Assembly (NCBI GenBank): GCA_964020155.1
Contig: OZ026548.1
Span: 1,658,897 to 1,708,896, forward strand
DNA length: 50,000 nt
Direction: 5' to 3'
Origin: Chondrilla cf. caribensis
Taxonomy: Eukaryota; Porifera; Demospongiae; Chondrillida; Chondrillidae
Below are positions 1-17,739 of this stretch, piece after piece (position 1 is the stretch's first letter; each line of letters begins with the position of its first letter). The notes under the pieces were generated by a model, which had not been told where the DNA came from, did not search any database, and was given only the letters and a program-made list of their open reading frames with translations. A program made the position numbers and the translations under genes.

Positions 1-319
1 CATATGTGCACAATGACACTTGTAATCTGGCCCATGTAACGGATACACGCTCTACACGAATAAGTGTACACATACCTGAAATCGGCCAAAGACAGCTGCA
101 GCTTTCTAATGGCCTGCGTTCTGGAGATGTAGTTGGTGACCGAACCCTTTTGACCCTATATAAACGTAGACGGATATATAATATTGTTATCAAGCTCAGT
201 CTTTGTTTAACATCAGTGAACGCATATACGTACTAGTATTGAATATCATACACTGCGTGCACGGACCGTACATGTACATACAATGAATTTCTGCCTACCT
301 TTTTCTGTTCCTTACCCAT
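1..319 (-). CDS. PES1: Pescadillo homologue, first two coding exons (3' part outside window)
   Basis: Exon 1 runs 319 to 299 and encodes MGKEQKK, ending at a gtaggc donor. Exon 2 runs 155 to 76, preceded by a tatag acceptor and followed by a gtatgt donor. Joined in phase 0 they read into a stretch containing YISRTQAIRKLQLSLADF, which matches the conserved N-terminus of Pescadillo/Nop7 (TNYITR...KLQLSLADFRRLC in animals). Pescadillo is a nucleolar protein of the PeBoW complex needed for 27S pre-rRNA processing and 60S subunit assembly. The ATG at 319 is the natural start because the short basic leader and both splice sites agree in phase. The remainder (Pescadillo N domain, BRCT) lies off the left edge. 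The identification rests on about 34 residues, but this motif is highly distinctive. Confidence 0.87.
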
Positions 320-366
320 CCCGCACGCCAATACACACGTAGCCTCTACACACACGTGGACAGAAA
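320..366. promoter_or_regulatory. Compact head-to-head intergenic region between PES1 and the plus-strand gene
   Basis: Only 47 bp separate the PES1 ATG (319, minus) from the first possible ATG of the plus-strand gene (367); if that gene starts at the in-frame ATG at 454 the gap is 134 bp. Such spacing implies a bidirectional promoter with overlapping 5' leaders. No TATA box is obvious. Inference from arrangement only. Confidence 0.4.
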
Positions 367-3305
367 ATGAGGAAAACCCTGTCAATTAAATTTTACCGAC
401 TATGGGCGGGGCAACAGCGATGGAAAGGCCCGTTATTCCGTGGAACCTGGGCAATGGAGAACGCGTCGCATAGTTCCTTGATATTGGAGGCTGTAGTTCT
501 AGTTAAGTGTGCCAACCAATATGCCTTCTTCAGTAAAAGCAGTGAAGACGGACCTTTCTCTGTACTTAGTTTGCGGGTGCACAATTTCAGTGAAATAAGA
601 GAGTTAGACGCTTCCTTACGCCAACTCGTCTATACTGTGAGTTGTTACTTTTTGTAGGTCAGTGTGTCGTAGCGAGGTGAATTGGCGTTCCAGCCTTTTC
701 AATTGCGTGTACTTATACGGATGATTCTAATTAATTTGCAATAATTGATTATGTATTTGTAGTTTGTGTATCATACGCATGTTGTGTTTGAAACCACAAT
801 TTGTTGACACAACTGAGGGATGGTGTTGAAGTTTATTTCGCATTTCACCCCGAAAACACATTCTCACATCCTTGCACTGTGTGTTTGGGATTCAGTTTTA
901 GTCTTGCCTTGCAACTACTTGAGTGCATCGTGTTGAAACATACACCTGTCTGTGGAACCCTCCAGGTCACTGGTGACCTCTCATTTGTTAGGTAAATGAT
1001 AAGGATGGGGTATCAGTTAATATTATCCCCGAGGGGTGGGGGGTTCGTAGTGTTTTGCTCATCAAGTAACTCCATGTTGATGTTTCAATTGTGTTTTAAG
1101 ATGCCCATTGATCGTGGTTACTATTTGGATGTAAATCAATATTCATACTTGCACATGCAGAAGTGTTAGAAGGAATAGTTGACTGATTGTAATTTAACCC
1201 TCCCCCTTCCCCCCTTATTGGGGTGGGTGGCTTGTACAGCCCATTGTACTTGGAATAGTGCAAGTGGTCTAATACTTCCTGCTCAACCCGTGGGGGGCAG
1301 GGTGGGAGTTCATACTGAGAGGTGCATTACTGACATCAACAGACAACAATGAGGTGACCTGGTTTTTACCACGGTCTTTATCCGTCGCAGTGTTTTATCA
1401 TCAATTATCAACAATTAGAGAATAAATTGCTATCACTATTTGTCACCACAATTATGAGGAAGGTTAACCTTTTCAGTTGTTTACTCATTGCTGGACTATG
1501 TAATGGTTACGTTTTCCTTCTATTTGTTATCAATTGATCGGGGTGAATGCGTTGCTTCTAGTGGGAAGTGGTGCTCTTTGATGTGACCGAAGTATGTGTT
1601 CTGAAGCTGAATGTACGTATATACGTATATGATATTATTATACTATGAATGTATGTACATACGTACATACTGTATATGAATGTATTAATGCATACCAATT
1701 ACAATTATATCACACAGAACAACAGCCTAAAACAGTGATTGAGTTAAATATATGCATATATGTATTACGTATGTGTTATATATCTATGTATGTGTGTATG
1801 TACGTACATATGTATCTATGAATGTATGTACGTATGTACGGAAATATTTATCTATGTATCTGTGTATACGTATGTGTGTGTGTTTGTGGATGGGTGTGGG
1901 TGTATGTGTTTATGTGTACTAATGTGTGCGGGTGAGTGTATATAGGTGAAAGCACTCAAGCATGATATATACGTATGTGGGTGGGTGAATGGGTGTTTGT
2001 GGGTGAGTGTGTCAGTGTGGAACTGTGTCCTGTCTGTACACACATAGTGAATGTGAACAGCTGTGAGGAGTTATCCATTGTGGTTTGTGCGTAGATCCAC
2101 AACCGAGAGAAAAAGAATGGAAGTGTATACATATGCACACGCATGAGTGCACGTGTATATACGTAAGAACAGGTGTACATACATACGTACATGTGATGGA
2201 TTTGATGTGAGTACATATTATTGCTGTGATTTTGGTATTTGCTCCCATTCAGAATGTGCAAAGAACTGTGAAATCAATTAGTGTTGCTGGTGTTGAGGTG
2301 GGTCAATTTGTTGAGGGTCAGAAGAAGAATGCTGTCGGACTGAGACTGGTAGTCATAGCAACCGTCTCGGAAGAAGACGGCATGCCAGGGAACATCACTT
2401 CGTCATGCAAGGTTCAATGGCTGGAACCTCAGGGAATCGCACAGATCATTGGCTCCGAACCTAGTGTTTTACATCCCGCAAGAGACATTTATCGGTGGAG
2501 AGGTGAGCTATCCATGCATAAGCCCATAAATAGGTACGTACATATGTACATATGTAGGTACGTATGTTTATTGTTTTATTTTAGGAGGGAAATATGTAAT
2601 AATATTACAAATTGTAATATAGTAAACGAGCAGGCAATAATATATATCACATGGTTATAGTAAGGAAAATACTGGCCCAGGAAATCGTACGTATTATTGA
2701 TCCATACATTCATACGTATCTTGTTGTGAAAGTTGTTAGGCATGCTTGGAAAATATGTTGAGGTTTATTAGGACTGTTATTTGTGCCTGATGAAGCCGAG
2801 AAGGGTGAAACGTTGCACTGAGTAAATATTGTTTGACAAAACTACATTTGTGGTGTACGAAAATAGTCCTAATAAACCTCAACATATATTCATATGTATG
2901 TACGTATGTATGTACAGTACTGCATGTGCTGTGTGGACTCTGGACTCACAATTCAGGTTTAATCACACAATAAGGCATAGTATAATGATTATTGTGGGAG
3001 CACTGAACCCTAACAATTCCTGCTTCGTCATGCCTGCAATATTTAATGACACAATGTATTGTGTAATATTAATACAGTACATACATGTACTTACTAGTCT
3101 AAGCACTTATACATTTTTAGTATGGAACTACGGTTCTTTAGGAAGAGCAAGGGGCATCGTCCTCCTCTTGGAATCCCCTGGAGCTCTCCTTGGTGTCCTG
3201 TGCAGCACCTACAATTGTCCCACATTTCACATCGATTGCATGCACGCATGTGGTGGAAGAGTCCGCAAACAAAGAATTCTGGCTCCAGGAAAATACATAT
3301 TATAG
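367..3305 (+). CDS. Unknown three-exon gene head-to-head with PES1
   Basis: I do not recognise the product. Exon 1 is 367-636 (donor gtgagt), exon 2 is 2253-2502 (acceptor cccattcag, donor gtgagc), exon 3 is 3121-3305 (acceptor acatttttag, stop TAG-type end at 3305). The phases agree: exon 1 ends in phase 0, exon 2 in phase 1, and exon 3 then reads to a stop, giving 234 aa from ATG 367 (or 205 aa from ATG 454, which starts MENASHSSLILEAVVLVKCA). No signal peptide or familiar domain is seen; exon 3 is Cys-rich (CSTYNCPTFHIDCMHACGG). Intron 1 (637-2252) holds TATG/TACGTA-rich low-complexity DNA and nothing else that I can name; intron 2 contains a 135 bp foldback element. Joining exon 1 to exon 2 directly is inferred; a missed exon is possible. 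Confidence 0.45.
2753..2887. mobile_element. 135 bp foldback / MITE-like element
   Basis: A perfect 23 bp inverted repeat (2753-2775 and 2865-2887, beginning ATATGTTGAGG) bounds a short AT-rich core. The core contains CCTGATGAAGCCG...GGTGAAACGTTG, a motif I associate with dispersed repeats in many animal genomes. It lies in intron 2 of the unknown plus-strand gene. No clear target duplication is visible. Confidence 0.6.
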
Positions 3306-3565
3306 ACTTCAATAGTGTTAGTCCCTCCCCCTTCTTTGCACAACCAAGCCTTTGCCCTCATGCCACTTTCCTAACAGAAGTACATGCAGAGTACTGCATC
3401 CAATTACATACTGTAGGTTCAGCACAATATTGTTCACTATTACAAATTTCACATTATAATAAATTTCAGTCATATAGTTTACATGCGTGTGTACATACAT
3501 ATTTATGTAAGTTCAATGATTATAATCGAATTATTTTTCTAACTATGTACTGTACATACATTATG

Positions 3566-3950
3566 TTCCATTCCACTCTCCCACACACCACCATAACACT
3601 CGGACACGCTCTCTAATCAACCTTCCTCAAACAAAGACTTCATCTGGACAGAAGGCATTTAGTTTTGCTGGCGCGAGTATATGGAGAACACTACCATCAT
3701 CAGCTAGGGAAGCACAATCACTCCATCATTTCTCCAATATTGCTAGAAATGTTATGTAAAATCATCTAGAAATATTCTTGTTGCATGTTAATTCTCATTG
3801 TACATTATCATTCTTTCAATCATCATCAATCTTTTATACTGTAGTCTTTTATTTTATGTATTGTGATTAATCTGGGTGCCTAGAATAGTAGCCTCTGGCT
3901 AAAGGCCTCCCCAGGATAAATAAGCTTTCCTATCCTATCCTATCCTATGT
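3566..3950 (+). mobile_element. 5'-truncated non-LTR (LINE) retrotransposon, 3' end
   Basis: In one frame from about 3566 to the TAA near 3760 the sequence reads ...NLPQTKTSSGQKAFSF followed by AGASIWRTLPSSARE. This is the typical C-terminal end of LINE reverse transcriptase ORFs of the Jockey/CR1/RTE type (xxTxxGxKxFxFxGAxIWNxLP). About 190 bp of 3' UTR follow and end in a short (TATCC)n tail at about 3928-3948, a usual LINE 3' terminus. Everything upstream, including the RT core, is missing, as expected for 5' truncation. Left boundary not defined. Confidence 0.7.
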
Positions 3951-4175
3951 AAGAGTAACTTTAATAGTATGTAGCTTTAGTAACCATCTCTAAACACATA
4001 CGTACGTACGTAAGTACATGCATAAATTCATACATATGTGCATGCATACACGTATACATGCAACCATACACACACACTTGCTTATGTACATACACACATT
4101 CACAAAACTCCATTATGCTAATCAATATTACGTATGTATAATTTGTTTAGTAAAGTGAGTTTATTGGGATCCGTC

Positions 4176-5464
4176 TTAGCATGGTGTTGTCTCCATTTGT
4201 GTCTTCAGTGGTGGAAAGTATGTCTCGATTTTCCTACATCCTCTGATCTCTTCTTCTAATCTTCTTCTTTTTCTCTCTCTTTCCTGTTTCTTCTTGCTGA
4301 GCCTACTTTTCTCTCTGTACCTTTCTCTAGCAGATCTGCTCAATGCATTATGAGAAGCAGTTGCTGAGTATCTATGTATATCGCATTCTTCCCTCCTTCC
4401 TCTGTGTTGAGGTGAAAGGTATGCTTTCCTAAGTTTTTTCTGCTCAATAAACTCCATTGGATTTTCATAGTCGTCCTCAACTGTATTTGACCAGCTTTTA
4501 GTGAAACTAGTAAATACAAATAATGGAAAATATACGTATGTATTGATATACATAAATACTCATAAAAAGCAATGAGACTTTAGCTATGAAACTTGAAATC
4601 ACTTACTGCGGGATTATGCATGCACATTTATAGGACTTCCAGTATGTTATGCTCAATGTAATATATTATATACGTACTATATTGAATTGAATTGAATTGA
4701 ATATATATTATGTTTTCCTACATGTACCTGCAACAATGAATTTACTTTATAATTTATATTGCACGAGAAAAGATGATCAATTTTGAAATGCAGAGAATTA
4801 GAATTAGGCTCAAATTCGATTAATTTTTGATTAATGCAGTACCTCCAGCAAAGGTTCTTATAAATCTAGGAAAGATGCCTGAGTAATTTGAGTGTGTGTG
4901 TGTGGGGGGGGGTTGGCAGCCCCACGAGTTTTGAATTTGAATTACTTGTTCTCCTGTTTATAGTATTTTCTGTATGTGATTGAGAGTACCCAGCAGGATC
5001 AACCTATGACTAATACAATGTATCCATGCCTAATTCCTAATATCTATTTACCTATCTATCTATCTCTCCATCCCTGTATTTATGTACTATATCTGTCTAT
5101 CTACGTATCTCTGTATCTACCCATGTACGAATGTGTCTATGTATGGTATATACTGTGTAACCATAGACTCTATCTAGGGTATATGGTGTAACTAGTAAGT
5201 ACCTGGTTAGTACATCCTTTTGGTTAGTACATAGCTAGTTAGTACACATCACTCAGTCCCTAGCTCATGTACACTGTGGTCAACCAATGCTGATAATAAG
5301 TACCTCAGATAAGAAGTACAGATTTGGTGTGCCCTTCAAGGTACTTACTAAACAAGTTGGACTGTAAAATGTCAATATAAAAATATAAAAATCTATCTGC
5401 ATACCTTTCATCAGGTGATTTTCCTATCCAATAATCAGTCTTGTCATAGCTCACGATGTTTCGC
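4176..5464 (-). CDS. Last two exons of an unknown basic, Arg/Lys/Glu-rich protein
   Basis: Exon a is 5464 to 5405 (acceptor ctcattcag, donor gtatgc) and encodes RNIVSYDKTDYWIGKSPDE plus two bases. Exon b is 4506 to 4176 (acceptor atttactag) and reads 109 residues to a stop. The split codon (AG + T) joins them in frame. Exon b begins FTKSWSNTVEDDYENPMEF and contains a strongly basic, probably helical stretch (SARERYREKSRLSKKKQE, then RERKRRRLEEE), suggesting a nuclear or nucleic-acid-associated protein. I do not recognise the family. Upstream exons were not found; the left edge of the tandem array begins within about 20 bp upstream of exon a, so the 5' part may have been displaced by the duplications. 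Intron 4507-5404 holds a (TTGAA)n run near 4680 and a short foldback copy at about 4883-4945. Confidence 0.5.
4883..4945. repeat. Short foldback repeat, copy of 28531-28588 in inverse orientation
   Basis: The segment has GTAATTTGAG at one end and AATTACTT at the other around a GGGG...GGCAGCCCCAC core. Its reverse complement matches 28531-28588 (GTAATTCGAG...GGGGCTGCC...CTCGAATTAC). A GT and G run interrupts it. Confidence 0.45.
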
Positions 5465-5479
5465 CTGAATGAGATTAAA

Positions 5480-5997
5480 TGTTGAGTCAGCCAAACAGTT
5501 ATTTTATATGTACGTTTCATCCTGATTACGTCATTGTTTATTTAACAATGTACAATAACTATGTGTGTGTATAATAATAATATGCAATAATTTCTAAATA
5601 TAGTACATATGCATACTGGGCCTGAAACAACCAGTCACACACCTGGTCATGAATATTGTTAGCCAGGTTACCACAATGGAATATAATATGCTATAATATT
5701 ATGTATATACGTATGTACAAAGAAGTATGTATACATAGAAGTATGTGTACATACATACATACTTGTACGTATGTATGATATATGAACCAGAATTTCTTTT
5801 TAGGAAGGTTAGCAAGAAAATGCAAATATGGTTGTGAAGAAAGAGGCTAACATGGGTATTAATGTTATCCCATATATTTTGGAAAAGGGAGCATGTAAAT
5901 TTCAAGCTGGGGGTGGGGGTGGGGGAGCAAAAGGGGGCAAATGAGACCCTGCATACCATAATATGTACATACGTACCTACAAACACATGCTCATATA
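5480..5997. repeat. Left end of the tandem cassette (5' region of phosphatase copy 1)
   Basis: The stretch starting GTTGAGTCAGCC at about 5480 is repeated at about 14752 (GTTGAATCAGCC) and about 42417, each about 450-500 bp upstream of a phosphatase exon 1. Shared blocks include the run leading to CATACTGGGCCTGAAACAAC and the CCAGGTTACCACAATGG block. It therefore marks the cassette boundary and probably holds the phosphatase promoter. No TATA box can be assigned with confidence. Confidence 0.7.
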
Positions 5998-11867
<5,870 letters not shown>

Positions 11868-11894
11868 TCGGTTGATATAATTATATCTGTGTTT

Positions 11895-11900
11895 AATAAA
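11895..11900 (+). terminator. Polyadenylation signal AATAAA of phosphatase copy 1
   Basis: AATAAA lies 28 bp after the stop codon. At the same place copy 2 has GATAAA and copies 4 and 5 have AATTAA, so only copy 1 keeps the canonical hexamer. Confidence 0.6.
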
Positions 11901-12442
11901 CTATAAATTTAATTATACTTTGTATGTTTGCATGCCATATACTTCTAAGAGTAATTTTATGCACACGTGCACATGTAATGTTCTACAGTATGCCAGTTGG
12001 TAAGCATGTAATAATTGATCATGACTTTTGGAAATGTATATAATATTATGTTTTCCTGTAGCATGCAATTCCATTATACGTATACACTTGTAATTTGATC
12101 CTCCAGGTTACTAGCTGCATATTATGATAAACAATTTTTACTAGTGTGTAATATGAAATTAATGCGAGAGGTCACATGCAGTAATCATTGATTGTAATTG
12201 CACGTGCATATTAAATTGAAACCATAATGTTCAAAACAAATGCAAAATCAAGAAATTTATCCAGATATAAACTTAAACAAAGCCAACATTCTCAAAATAA
12301 TATCACACTTTTGTATAATTGTAATTCATACTGAGAAAACTTTTACCTGAAGGTTTCTTTAACAAGTATTTAGTAGAAATTTATGTGTGCAACTGCAATA
12401 TGTAATAATTCTATAATGATGTTAAGTATTACATCAATCTAG

Positions 12443-14227
12443 TCACATCATCTCAGACGCAGCATGGTATGGAAGGCGTTCTGGAAGAGGGTCCCCGCCA
12501 TCATCATTCTCATCCTCATCTTTACTCTCTGGCCTCGTGGGATGGAGAACTTGGCAACACTTGGAGGACCGACAACAAGTACGTTTCTTACAACATTTGT
12601 AGCAACAAACACAAATGACAGTCAAAATGGGCAAGGACCCCAAAACAAATGTAAGAAAAGTAATAATTGTAGTAAACGCGTAGTCGTCAGGGTTGCTGAA
12701 ATGCAAGTTGGTCACCATAGTGCCCACCGAAGCAAGAATAAGATACAAGAGATAAAGAGACTCATAATAGTTGTGTTTAGGTTCTTTGTAAGGTTGAATC
12801 AGCGAGTGAATCCCAAGAATAATGATGAAGCTAAAAGATAGTACAGCTTGCCGTATCAGTGCTTTAGTAGCAAGGCCAGCATATAAAGACCACAGTACAA
12901 CCAGATACAGCAGGTGGAGTCCAGCATACCATCGAAGCTTATCCTTGTACACTCCTTGGAACACATCAAACACCGGATGTAATTTGGAGAAACGAGGAAG
13001 AGGCAACTTGTGGAAGAGAGTAGGTATGGATGGAGAGTAGATGAGGGCCATTGGGAGGAACAGGAGGACGATTACAACAACGCAAGCAATGGAGAAGAAT
13101 GTCGGTATTGTATGTATGAATCTGAAATTAGAACAAGCCTTGGGTTTAAGACAATGATCATAATAAGTATAATTGTTTACAGCCATACAGCATGAAGGTC
13201 TTAGTCCTTCAGATAATATGCGAAAGGATATAGATACAAGGTCACCATAAGCCAGTACAATAACAGAACCAATACCGTGAAGAATGGTCCTCCTAGCTGT
13301 ATGCTTCTCTCTGAAGTGTCGTGTGGCTCTTCTCAGCTTAGCCCAGGGAAGACGGCACTTCTGAAATGGACACCAATTACACTTCACCAGGAACAGGACC
13401 AGCACTATAGCAGCAATACTCAATATATACTTGAAATATTCCAGAAAGTAATAAGGAGAAACCAGGCCAGGGTTGCTTGGGATAAAAATAGTAACATCAC
13501 CCGAAAGGAAAGTGTAAATTTGGTTCTGCATGACGATCAGTGACAACACCTCCCCTACTGGAGATGCAAGTGGTAAACATTGATAAAAGAAGACAAAGGA
13601 GCGGCTTGTTCCTGAAACAAGGTTAATGTTGAAGAACATGATTATTGGGAGAACTATCAAGAGTAGGCCTACACCAAAGAATACTAACCAGAAGAGTTTG
13701 GAGAACTCAAAAATTGATAATTGGTTCAGTTTTTCCTCATTAGCATTGTTGTCAACATAACACAGACAGGTAGATCCTAGGGATTCTTCATTAAAATCCG
13801 AAGCGTTACAGTAACTGCTCGTCTTGCATGCAGTAACCGCTCTCCTAACATCACAGAAAAACGCTGGCACTAGTGTACGCGGGACCAGTGGGGGGTAGAA
13901 ATTAAATTTAACACACCTATCGATCCCACGATCGACCCTCTCAACTATATTTCCACGACAAAATTCATAATTGTTCCCTTTCTCGAGAGTACTGCACCTT
14001 GGTTTCTTGAGATGATCTTCGGTAGAGGCGGTGAAATCGCACTTCAGGTAAGCAATCCCGCGACTAGTACTGGAATTAAAAGTATCATCGCAATATTTGA
14101 TCGAAGTGACACTGCAGTCCCCTTCAATACCGCTTCCTATACACGGAGACATCATCACCACGAACACGAGGACGTTACTCAAAACGAGCCTCATTCTGTG
14201 GAAGAGCATCGGATACAGGTAGACCAT
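12443..14227 (-). CDS. Receptor-like nine-span membrane protein R1 (intact)
   Basis: Single open frame of 594 aa, no introns. All five copies share the Met at 14194 (MRLVLSNVLVFVVMMSPCIG), which starts a typical signal peptide and is the likely start; ATGs at 14227 and 14209 are in frame upstream. The ectodomain (about residues 32-177) is Cys-rich with N-glycosylation sites (FNSS, YCNAS). Predicted spans: about 178-202, 210-235, 262-282, 314-338, 373-397, 433-452, 461-477, 490-507, 518-541. Basic loops (KLRRATRHFREKH; KLPLPRFSKLHPVFD) sit on the cytoplasmic side, giving N-out, C-in. A conserved DVFQGVYKDKLRWYAG motif precedes span 6; the tail has Cys clusters (CCYKCCKKRTCC) that could be palmitoylated and ends LPYHAASEMM. 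I do not recognise a named family; the motif resembles uncharacterised invertebrate multi-span proteins. Ligand and function unknown. It lies tail-to-tail with phosphatase copy 1, 575 bp apart. Confidence 0.85.
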   Translation of the reverse strand: MVYLYPMLFHRMRLVLSNVLVFVVMMSPCIGSGIEGDCSVTSIKYCDDTFNSSTSRGIAYLKCDFTASTEDHLKKPRCSTLEKGNNYEFCRGNIVERVDRGIDRCVKFNFYPPLVPRTLVPAFFCDVRRAVTACKTSSYCNASDFNEESLGSTCLCYVDNNANEEKLNQLSIFEFSKLFWLVFFGVGLLLIVLPIIMFFNINLVSGTSRSFVFFYQCLPLASPVGEVLSLIVMQNQIYTFLSGDVTIFIPSNPGLVSPYYFLEYFKYILSIAAIVLVLFLVKCNWCPFQKCRLPWAKLRRATRHFREKHTARRTILHGIGSVIVLAYGDLVSISFRILSEGLRPSCCMAVNNYTYYDHCLKPKACSNFRFIHTIPTFFSIACVVVIVLLFLPMALIYSPSIPTLFHKLPLPRFSKLHPVFDVFQGVYKDKLRWYAGLHLLYLVVLWSLYAGLATKALIRQAVLSFSFIIILGIHSLIQPYKEPKHNYYESLYLLYLILASVGTMVTNLHFSNPDDYAFTTIITFLTFVLGSLPILTVICVCCYKCCKKRTCCRSSKCCQVLHPTRPESKDEDENDDGGDPLPERLPYHAASEMM

Positions 14228-14716
14228 AGATCCTAGACCTCGAATACCGGTGGTATGAAAGATCTATGGTGTGACCTCTATTATCTATGGTGAGACACCT
14301 CCCCTAAGAAATATTAATAAAATATAAATTCTATATGAATGTCATTAAGGGGGCGGGTGCACCTTTTCAAGTAAAAATAACAAACAAAAACTTAAAATTT
14401 CGAAGGAACAACCAACGTGTTCACCACAAAAACTCCATTTCTTCACTACTGACACAAACATATATGGGTTACACTTTGAGAAGTTTCTTCTTTTTTAGGA
14501 TAATCCCCATGCAGTCAAATAAGACCATTTCGAAACGAACAGACATAAATCCGGTTTATTACGCCTTAATTCGCCATATTTATGATCACAAAGACACGAA
14601 TAGGTTTAAACGCGTTTTCTAAATGATTAACTTCCGTTTACGAGAGGAATTGCCTCAGTTGTAATAGGAAGTACATCCATAGTATGAATATTACATGTAT
14701 TACATCACTTTCAAAA

Positions 14717-14724
14717 TGACGTCA
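14717..14724. promoter_or_regulatory. CRE/ATF-type site TGACGTCA in the R1-phosphatase 2 divergent region
   Basis: A perfect palindromic TGACGTCA inside a conserved block (ACTTTCAAAATGACGTCACA, then GTTTAGCGCCA). The block recurs upstream of R2, R4 and R5. It lies between the receptor 5' end and the next phosphatase, so it could serve either gene. Binding by CREB/ATF factors is inference. Confidence 0.5.
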
Positions 14725-15589
14725 CAGTTTAGCGCCATCATAAGGGGAATTGTTGAATCAGCCGAACAGTTGTGTTTTATACGTATGTTCCAAATATCCA
14801 GATTATGTCATCGTATATTTAACAATGTACAGTAACTATGTGTGTATATAATAATAATATGTAATAATTTCTAAATATAGTACATGTGCATACTGGGCCT
14901 GAAACAACCAGCCACACACCTGCTCGTGATTATTGTTAACCAGGTTACCACAATGGAATATATGCTGTAATATTATGTATATATTACACATGATATATGA
15001 ACCAGATCTAGATTCTTTTCAGGAAGGCCTAGGTTGGCAAGAAAGTGTAAAATGAAGAAAGATTATTAATGTTAGCTATCCCATGAACTTTGGAAAAGAG
15101 AGTGTGTAAAAGCTGAGAAAAGGGGGCAAATGTACCCCTCCCTTCAAAGAGACCCTGCATACCATACGTACAACCTACACGTATTCATATAATGCCTTAT
15201 TATGTATTTGTCATCTCATTGTGTGTAGCACTCTGTGAGGAAAACCCTACTCGTTTAGCAATATCTGCTGTGATTGGTTTGACTGGGGTTTTTGTACCAG
15301 TAGTGACCACTCAGCCTGAACCAGACAAAGTAGACAGTTGTGTGCAGAAGGAGACTCTTGTCCAAGATAGGGATGTAGCTACACTCGGATCAAAAGAGGA
15401 AGAACTGCTAAGAAAGAGCAAAATTGGACCTGTTGGTAAGTTAGTTCACATACGTACAGTGTATGTACATATGTATTTGCTACATGTTCATCGTGAGTGT
15501 AGACATACTTGTGTATACGCTCTATATGTGTACATATGAGTCATGAGTGTGGATGCTTACACTTCCTTGGATGTACACATGCACCTACA

Positions 15590-15640
<51 letters not shown>

Positions 15641-16400
15641 GCATGCACACACATGCACATCATACATGCACGCACACACACACACACGCACACACACACA
15701 CAATATCTTAGCTACCGGTACACCAAGGTGCAACATACGTGGCAGTCTGTACTCTAATATTAATACACCAATATGTACATATGTTCTTTGTACGTTCGTG
15801 TGTGTTGAAATTGGTCCATGTTCTGTAACTGAAGTCTCAATGGTAGTTTTTGACAACATGCATATTTGTGCCATTCTTCAGAGCTCTCACAAATTGCATC
15901 AGAATTCTCTGCTCACTGTGGTAGTGGTACGAAGAGAATGAAAAAGGATGTATTTGTCTCTTTTGTGTCCAAAATCGGGATTCCACCAAATGCTGCCAAT
16001 GATCTGTACCGGTTGGTTGTAGTGCACAGACACACATGCACACACACACATACGTACATACACAAACACAAACACAATATACAAAATATCACATACAGGA
16101 CAGTGTCTAAATACATAATACGGTAGGAACACACTAAGACAAACACTCATAAGACAAACTTGCTTAGTAAATCCTAATGAAAAGAACATCCTATAACAAA
16201 ACTTGACCTTGTTGATCCCTTATACTTTCTACGGTATAGTCAAATAGATACAAAGTATGCAATATGTACAAAGGTGCATACCTATATGGTGCGTGTAGGC
16301 AATGTTGAATCATTGCTTTCCATATCTCACAACAGTTTTAACATGTGTGGAGTACTCACACCACTTACATACATAAATACATCATTCCACTATACTGTTT

Positions 16401-16708
16401 TGTATATACTTGCACAATACTTTGAGTCACTCTCAGTCAGCACATAAGCTAGGAAATCATAGCTAGTGGGCGAGAGGGTCAGTTTACAGCCATTGAATGT
16501 ATATTTCTCGTTAAAATAAACCTTTTGTTTTGTTTATTAGTATATTTATAGCCAATATCAGTATTGGATGCAAATGAAGTAGCGTGTTACTTTTCAGATG
16601 TAATATACTATTCGTTACAAGACAGGTATTTCGTTATATTACTTGATTACCAGTAGTGTAATAATATTACGTAACTAAATACCAGAGTAATGCATTACCC
16701 ACAACACT

Positions 16709-16710
<2 letters not shown>
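16401..16710. other. Unrelated insertion replacing exons 3-5 in phosphatase copy 2
   Basis: The stretch has no counterpart in copies 1, 3 or 4. It has no ORF. Its right end (GTAATGCATTACCCACAACACTGG) resembles ends of some DNA transposons and it holds several TTAC/GTAA inverted motifs, but no complete terminal repeat pair or target duplication is defined. Confidence 0.35.
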
Positions 16711-16745
<35 letters not shown>

Positions 16746-17739
16746 ACCTTTCTTTTTAATGCATAATTTCAGGCTACACTAAGCCCAGTTACTTCTACCC
16801 AGTTACTCTGAACTAACTTTGCGTGACTGAGCATCTGCTCCTTCTAGAAATCTGCAGCCAATCAAATGCTCGGAATGCTTCGGTACTTTGAGCAGAGTCT
16901 CTCTCAAGCAAGTGGTCACGATGAAGAGAAGGCTGCCCTGTCATGGGGAGCAGTGGAGGAGAGTGTCGGTAGCACATTCTTGAAGCTCTGCACTCGAGTC
17001 CAGGACATCCTGGCTCAGGAGGACCGCTTGGTGCAGATGAAATCTCCAGTCTATGTTTTAGGTACAGTGCAACCTGTCACACTTCAATTCCCTGGCTGGT
17101 AGTTCATAGTGTGTTGAATATGTATGGTTATGAGATTGTGTTCACTACAATACACTGCCCTCCGAAAAGGTAACAGTTGCATAATAAGAGCGTTTTGACA
17201 TTTTGAAAAATGATGTAACTGTTGACTTTCTTTTGGAGGACAGTGTATGTACACATTTAATCATTACTGCATGTGTGTTTCCATTCACCTATTTGGTATG
17301 TGGTGTGGGCAGATCAAAGTGCAAAGTGTGCCAATATCTGCACACATAAATACAGTACATAGATGCTTTTGTTTGTTTACTGTTGTCACCTTGTTCATTT
17401 CCTTGTAGGAGACTTCCATGGTAATTTTCAAGATCTTGTTTGCTTTGAGAAGGTTCTGTGGAGACTGGGTCCTCTTCTGACGCCAGCCTCCTTCCTCTTC
17501 CTGGGGGACTATGTGGACCGCGGACCGCATGGATTTGAGGTAAGACAGAGAGAGTAGATACAGATCATGATGTACAGACACACGTGTGCACTACAGGATG
17601 TGTACCTATGTATACACTAGCCGATCTTTACTTTTCAATTGTACTTATATGCGTGATATACCTAGGTTCATTGTTGTGTGATAGTTACTGATTTTATGAC
17701 ATCAGTAACATTAAAAAGAATCAAGACGTGATTTATATA

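Noticed and set aside
801..995. ORF of 64 codons ending near a GT donor-like site
   Set aside because: It lies in intron 1 of the unknown plus-strand gene; exon 1 and exon 2 join in phase without it, and there is no convincing acceptor or recognisable content.
2226..2252. ATG at 2226 as a gene start
   Set aside because: A good acceptor (polypyrimidine then CAG) ends at 2252 and the phase fits exon 1, so the upstream codons are intronic.
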